In this document: positions 6,097 through 7,611 of the stretch, piece by piece | Numbering within the stretch: position 1 is the first letter of the stretch | How the letters are laid out: the number at the start of each line of letters is the position of its first letter | NCBI GenBank assembly: GCA_029938515.1 | Contig: JAOZUU010000123.1 | Span: 1 to 7,611 of the forward strand | DNA length: 7,611 bases | Direction of reading: 5' to 3' | DNA from: Desulfobacterales bacterium | GTDB taxonomy: Bacteria; Desulfobacterota; Desulfobacteria; Desulfobacterales; QNYZ01 | Notes under the pieces: generated by a model | Seen by the model: only the letters and a program-made list of their open reading frames with translations | What the model was told of the DNA's origin: nothing | The model's database searches: none | Program-made: the position numbers and the translations under genes

Positions 6097-7311
6097 ATGA
6101 CATCGATCGATTTTAATAAGATCAATGATCTGGCCGAGAACTACAAACCAGAAATGACCCGGTTTTTGCGAGATATGATCAACCTGCCCAGTGAGAGCGG
6201 CCAGGAGAAGGCGGTTGTCCTGCGGATCAAGGAAGAGATGGAGAAGGTTGGATTCGATAAAGTGGAAATCGATCCCATGGGTAACGTCCTGGGCACCATC
6301 GGCAACGGCAAGCGGTTGATTGCCATGGATGCTCACATAGACACCGTGGGTGTGGGCAACAAGGACAACTGGGAATTCGACCCATACGAAGGTTACGAAG
6401 ATGACGAGGTAATCGGCGGCCGCGGCGCTTCAGACCAGGAAGGCGGTATGGCTTCCATGGTCTACGCGGTCAAGATTATCAAGGATCTGGAACTGGAAGG
6501 CGACTACACCCTGGTGGTGGCCGGTACCGTTCAGGAGGAAGATTGCGATGGTTTGTGCTGGCAGTATATTATCAAGGAGTCGGGACTGAAGCCGGAATTC
6601 GTGGTTTCCACAGAGCCCACCGACGGCGGTATATACCGGGGCCAGCGGGGTCGCATGGAAATAAAAGTGGAAGTCAAGGGCGTCAGCTCCCACGGCTCTG
6701 CTCCAGAGCGCGGCGTCAATGCCATCTTTAAAATGGGCCATATCCTGGGTGAACTGGAAGCGCTGCACGGTCGCCTGAAAAGTGATGATTTTCTGGGCAA
6801 GGGTTCGCTCACCGTCTCCGAGATTTTCTACACGTCGCCGTCGCGCTGTGCGGTGGCAGACGGCTGTACCATCTCAATCGACAGGCGCCTGACCACCGGG
6901 GAAGACAGAGAACTGGCCCTGGGTCAGATTCGAGAGTTGCCCGCGGTCAAGGCCGCCAAAGCCGAGGTTTCCATGTACACGTATGAAAAGCCTTCCTACA
7001 CCGGGCTGGTCTACCCGACAGACTGCTACTTTCCCACCTGGGTGATTGATGAAGATCACTTGGTAACCGCGACTGCTGCGGAAACCTACAAATCGTTATT
7101 CAACAAGGCTCCCCGCGTGGACAAGTGGACTTTCTCCACCAATGGTGTTTCCATCATGGGTATGTTCGGTATCCCCTGCATCGGTTTCGGCCCGGGCAAA
7201 GAGGCGGAAGCCCATGCACCCAACGAAAAAACCTGGAAGGCTGACCTGGTGCGTTGTGCTGCCTTCTATGCCGCGCTGCCTGCCATATACCTTGAAAAAA
7301 CTGTGAATTAG
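6097..7311 (+). CDS. ygeY: YgeY-family M20 metallohydrolase (selenium metabolism-linked)
   Basis: A 404-residue, full-length member of the M20 di-zinc amidohydrolase/peptidase family, closest in character to the YgeY selenium metabolism-linked hydrolases. Metal ligands and catalytic residues are all visible: His80 and Asp82 in MDAHIDTVG, bridging Asp113 in GASDQEGG, Glu147 (base) and Glu148 in VQEEDCDG, Glu173 in STEPTDGG, and His373 in EAHAPNEK. His199 in [10 protein letters not shown] marks the inserted dimerisation domain (about 180-300). No signal peptide is seen, so it is cytoplasmic. In E. coli ygeY lies among ygeW, ygeX, hyuA and yqeA, genes linked to anaerobic purine/uric acid breakdown; the exact YgeY substrate is not something I can state. 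Here the gene is intact although both immediate neighbours are truncated. It has a strong ribosome binding site. The downstream stub begins 3 nt after its stop. Confidence 0.92.
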   Translation: MTSIDFNKINDLAENYKPEMTRFLRDMINLPSESGQEKAVVLRIKEEMEKVGFDKVEIDPMGNVLGTIGNGKRLIAMDAHIDTVGVGNKDNWEFDPYEGYEDDEVIGGRGASDQEGGMASMVYAVKIIKDLELEGDYTLVVAGTVQEEDCDGLCWQYIIKESGLKPEFVVSTEPTDGGIYRGQRGRMEIKVEVKGVSSHGSAPERGVNAIFKMGHILGELEALHGRLKSDDFLGKGSLTVSEIFYTSPSRCAVADGCTISIDRRLTTGEDRELALGQIRELPAVKAAKAEVSMYTYEKPSYTGLVYPTDCYFPTWVIDEDHLVTATAAETYKSLFNKAPRVDKWTFSTNGVSIMGMFGIPCIGFGPGKEAEAHAPNEKTWKADLVRCAAFYAALPAIYLEKTVN

Positions 7312-7314
7312 ACA

Positions 7315-7413
7315 ATGAACCATAAGCTTATTTTTATTACCATCGGCGGCAACTCGCTGATCAAGAGGAAAGAACTGCGGGCGGTAGAAGACCAGCACGC
7401 GGCCATTCGATAA
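7315..7413 (+). pseudogene. N-terminal stub of carbamate kinase (YqeA/ArcC family)
   Basis: A 32-codon reading frame starts 3 nt after the ygeY stop and ends at TAA 7411-7413. Its residues KLIFITIGGNSLIKR followed by AVEDQHAAIR match the start of carbamate kinase, where ArcC has a -VALGGNALLQRGE- segment and then a -TAENQ- motif. Carbamate kinase (about 310 residues) converts carbamoyl phosphate and ADP to ATP, ammonia and CO2. Only the glycine-rich first strand and loop are left, and ygeW begins 26 nt after the stop, so there is no room for the rest in any frame. An internal deletion is the simplest explanation. No clear ribosome binding site is present; it would be read by coupling to ygeY, if at all. 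Confidence 0.8.
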
Positions 7414-7423
7414 TCGTCATTCC

Positions 7424-7430
7424 AGAGGAG
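7424..7430 (+). promoter_or_regulatory. Ribosome binding site of ygeW
   Basis: AGAGGAG lies nine nt before the ATG at 7440. It supports this start for the carbamoyltransferase gene and is independent of the kinase stub. Confidence 0.7.
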
Positions 7431-7439
7431 TACACCACC

Positions 7440-7611
7440 ATGGACACCGCCAAAATCAAAGCGCTCATCAATCAGCTCACGCAGCTTGATTACGATAATA
7501 TGTACCTCAATGACTTTCTGCTGACGTGGGAAAAGAGTGACGACGAAGTGCGGGCTACGTTTCTGGTGGCCGATATCCTGCGGGGTCTGCGTCAGAAAAA
7601 TATATCCAGCC
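7440..7611 (+). CDS. ygeW: Knotted carbamoyltransferase YgeW, N-terminal part (runs off window)
   Basis: The first 57 codons of a gene cut by the window edge. The residues NDFLLTWEKSDDEVR (about 20-34) and ADILRGLRQKNISS (about 40-53) match the start of YgeW, where E. coli has -KDFLLTWEQTPDELK- followed by -AAALKALRAENIST-. YgeW is a member of the aspartate/ornithine carbamoyltransferase superfamily with a knotted fold; its natural substrate is not settled. The carbamoyl-phosphate binding motif (STRTR type) would lie just beyond the edge, so its integrity cannot be judged. The gene follows the carbamate kinase stub in the same direction. That fits the usual pairing in which the transferase releases carbamoyl phosphate and the kinase makes ATP from it. 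Confidence 0.85.
   Translation, partial: MDTAKIKALINQLTQLDYDNMYLNDFLLTWEKSDDEVRATFLVADILRGLRQKNISS

Noticed and set aside
7401..7439. In-frame extension of ygeW upstream of 7440, or a C-terminal kinase tail there
   Set aside because: The frame is open and reads IIVIPEEY, but a good ribosome binding site fixes the ATG at 7440, and a kinase tail would have to stop before or in another frame.
1..7611. CRISPR array, tRNA, rRNA, riboswitch or complete insertion sequence
   Set aside because: No regularly spaced repeats, no clover-leaf or rRNA-like stretch, no recognisable riboswitch core and no transposase reading frame were seen.

Overview
The window looks like chromosomal DNA of an anaerobic bacterium, most likely one of the Desulfobacterota (former Deltaproteobacteria). 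This is an inference from three things: a YgeY/YgeW-type cluster, tandem FabF-like synthases beside a stand-alone PKS-type dehydratase, and long spacers carrying palindromes and short tandem repeats. No rRNA or tRNA gene is present to confirm it.

Left part (about 1-4304). A small plus-strand gene for a membrane protein (75-452) meets, tail to tail with a 5-nt gap, a compact minus-strand operon of four genes read from 4304 down to 458. In order these are a ketosynthase, a second ketosynthase, a hotdog acyl-CoA/ACP thioesterase and a double-hotdog PKS-type dehydratase. The genes are separated by 9 nt, overlap by 1 nt and overlap by 22 nt, so they are almost certainly co-translated. The set gives condensation, dehydration and release, but this window holds no acyl carrier protein, ketoreductase or acyltransferase. 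It therefore looks like one arm of a specialised fatty-acid or type II polyketide pathway whose other parts lie elsewhere.

Centre (4305-4878). A spacer of 574 bp holds a perfect 32-bp palindrome, a tandem 8-mer, a smaller hairpin, and an AT-rich stretch with a promoter-like element and a 10-bp direct repeat just before the next gene. The operon and the regulator are transcribed away from each other out of this spacer.

Right part (4879-7611, plus strand). A YheO/DauR-type regulator (PAS-like plus HTH) is followed by an eroded ygeX-ygeY-yqeA-ygeW type cluster. The pieces are the C-terminal quarter of a diaminopropionate ammonia-lyase (pseudogene), a 126-bp symmetric hairpin element, an intact YgeY-family M20 hydrolase, a 32-codon N-terminal stub of a carbamate kinase, and the start of a YgeW-type carbamoyltransferase that runs off the window. 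In E. coli homologues of these genes form the cluster tied to selenium-linked anaerobic purine/uric acid breakdown. Here two of the four enzymes survive only as fragments, one on each side of the intact hydrolase gene. The most notable points are this paired truncation, the hairpin element between the lyase remnant and ygeY, and the ketosynthase pair.
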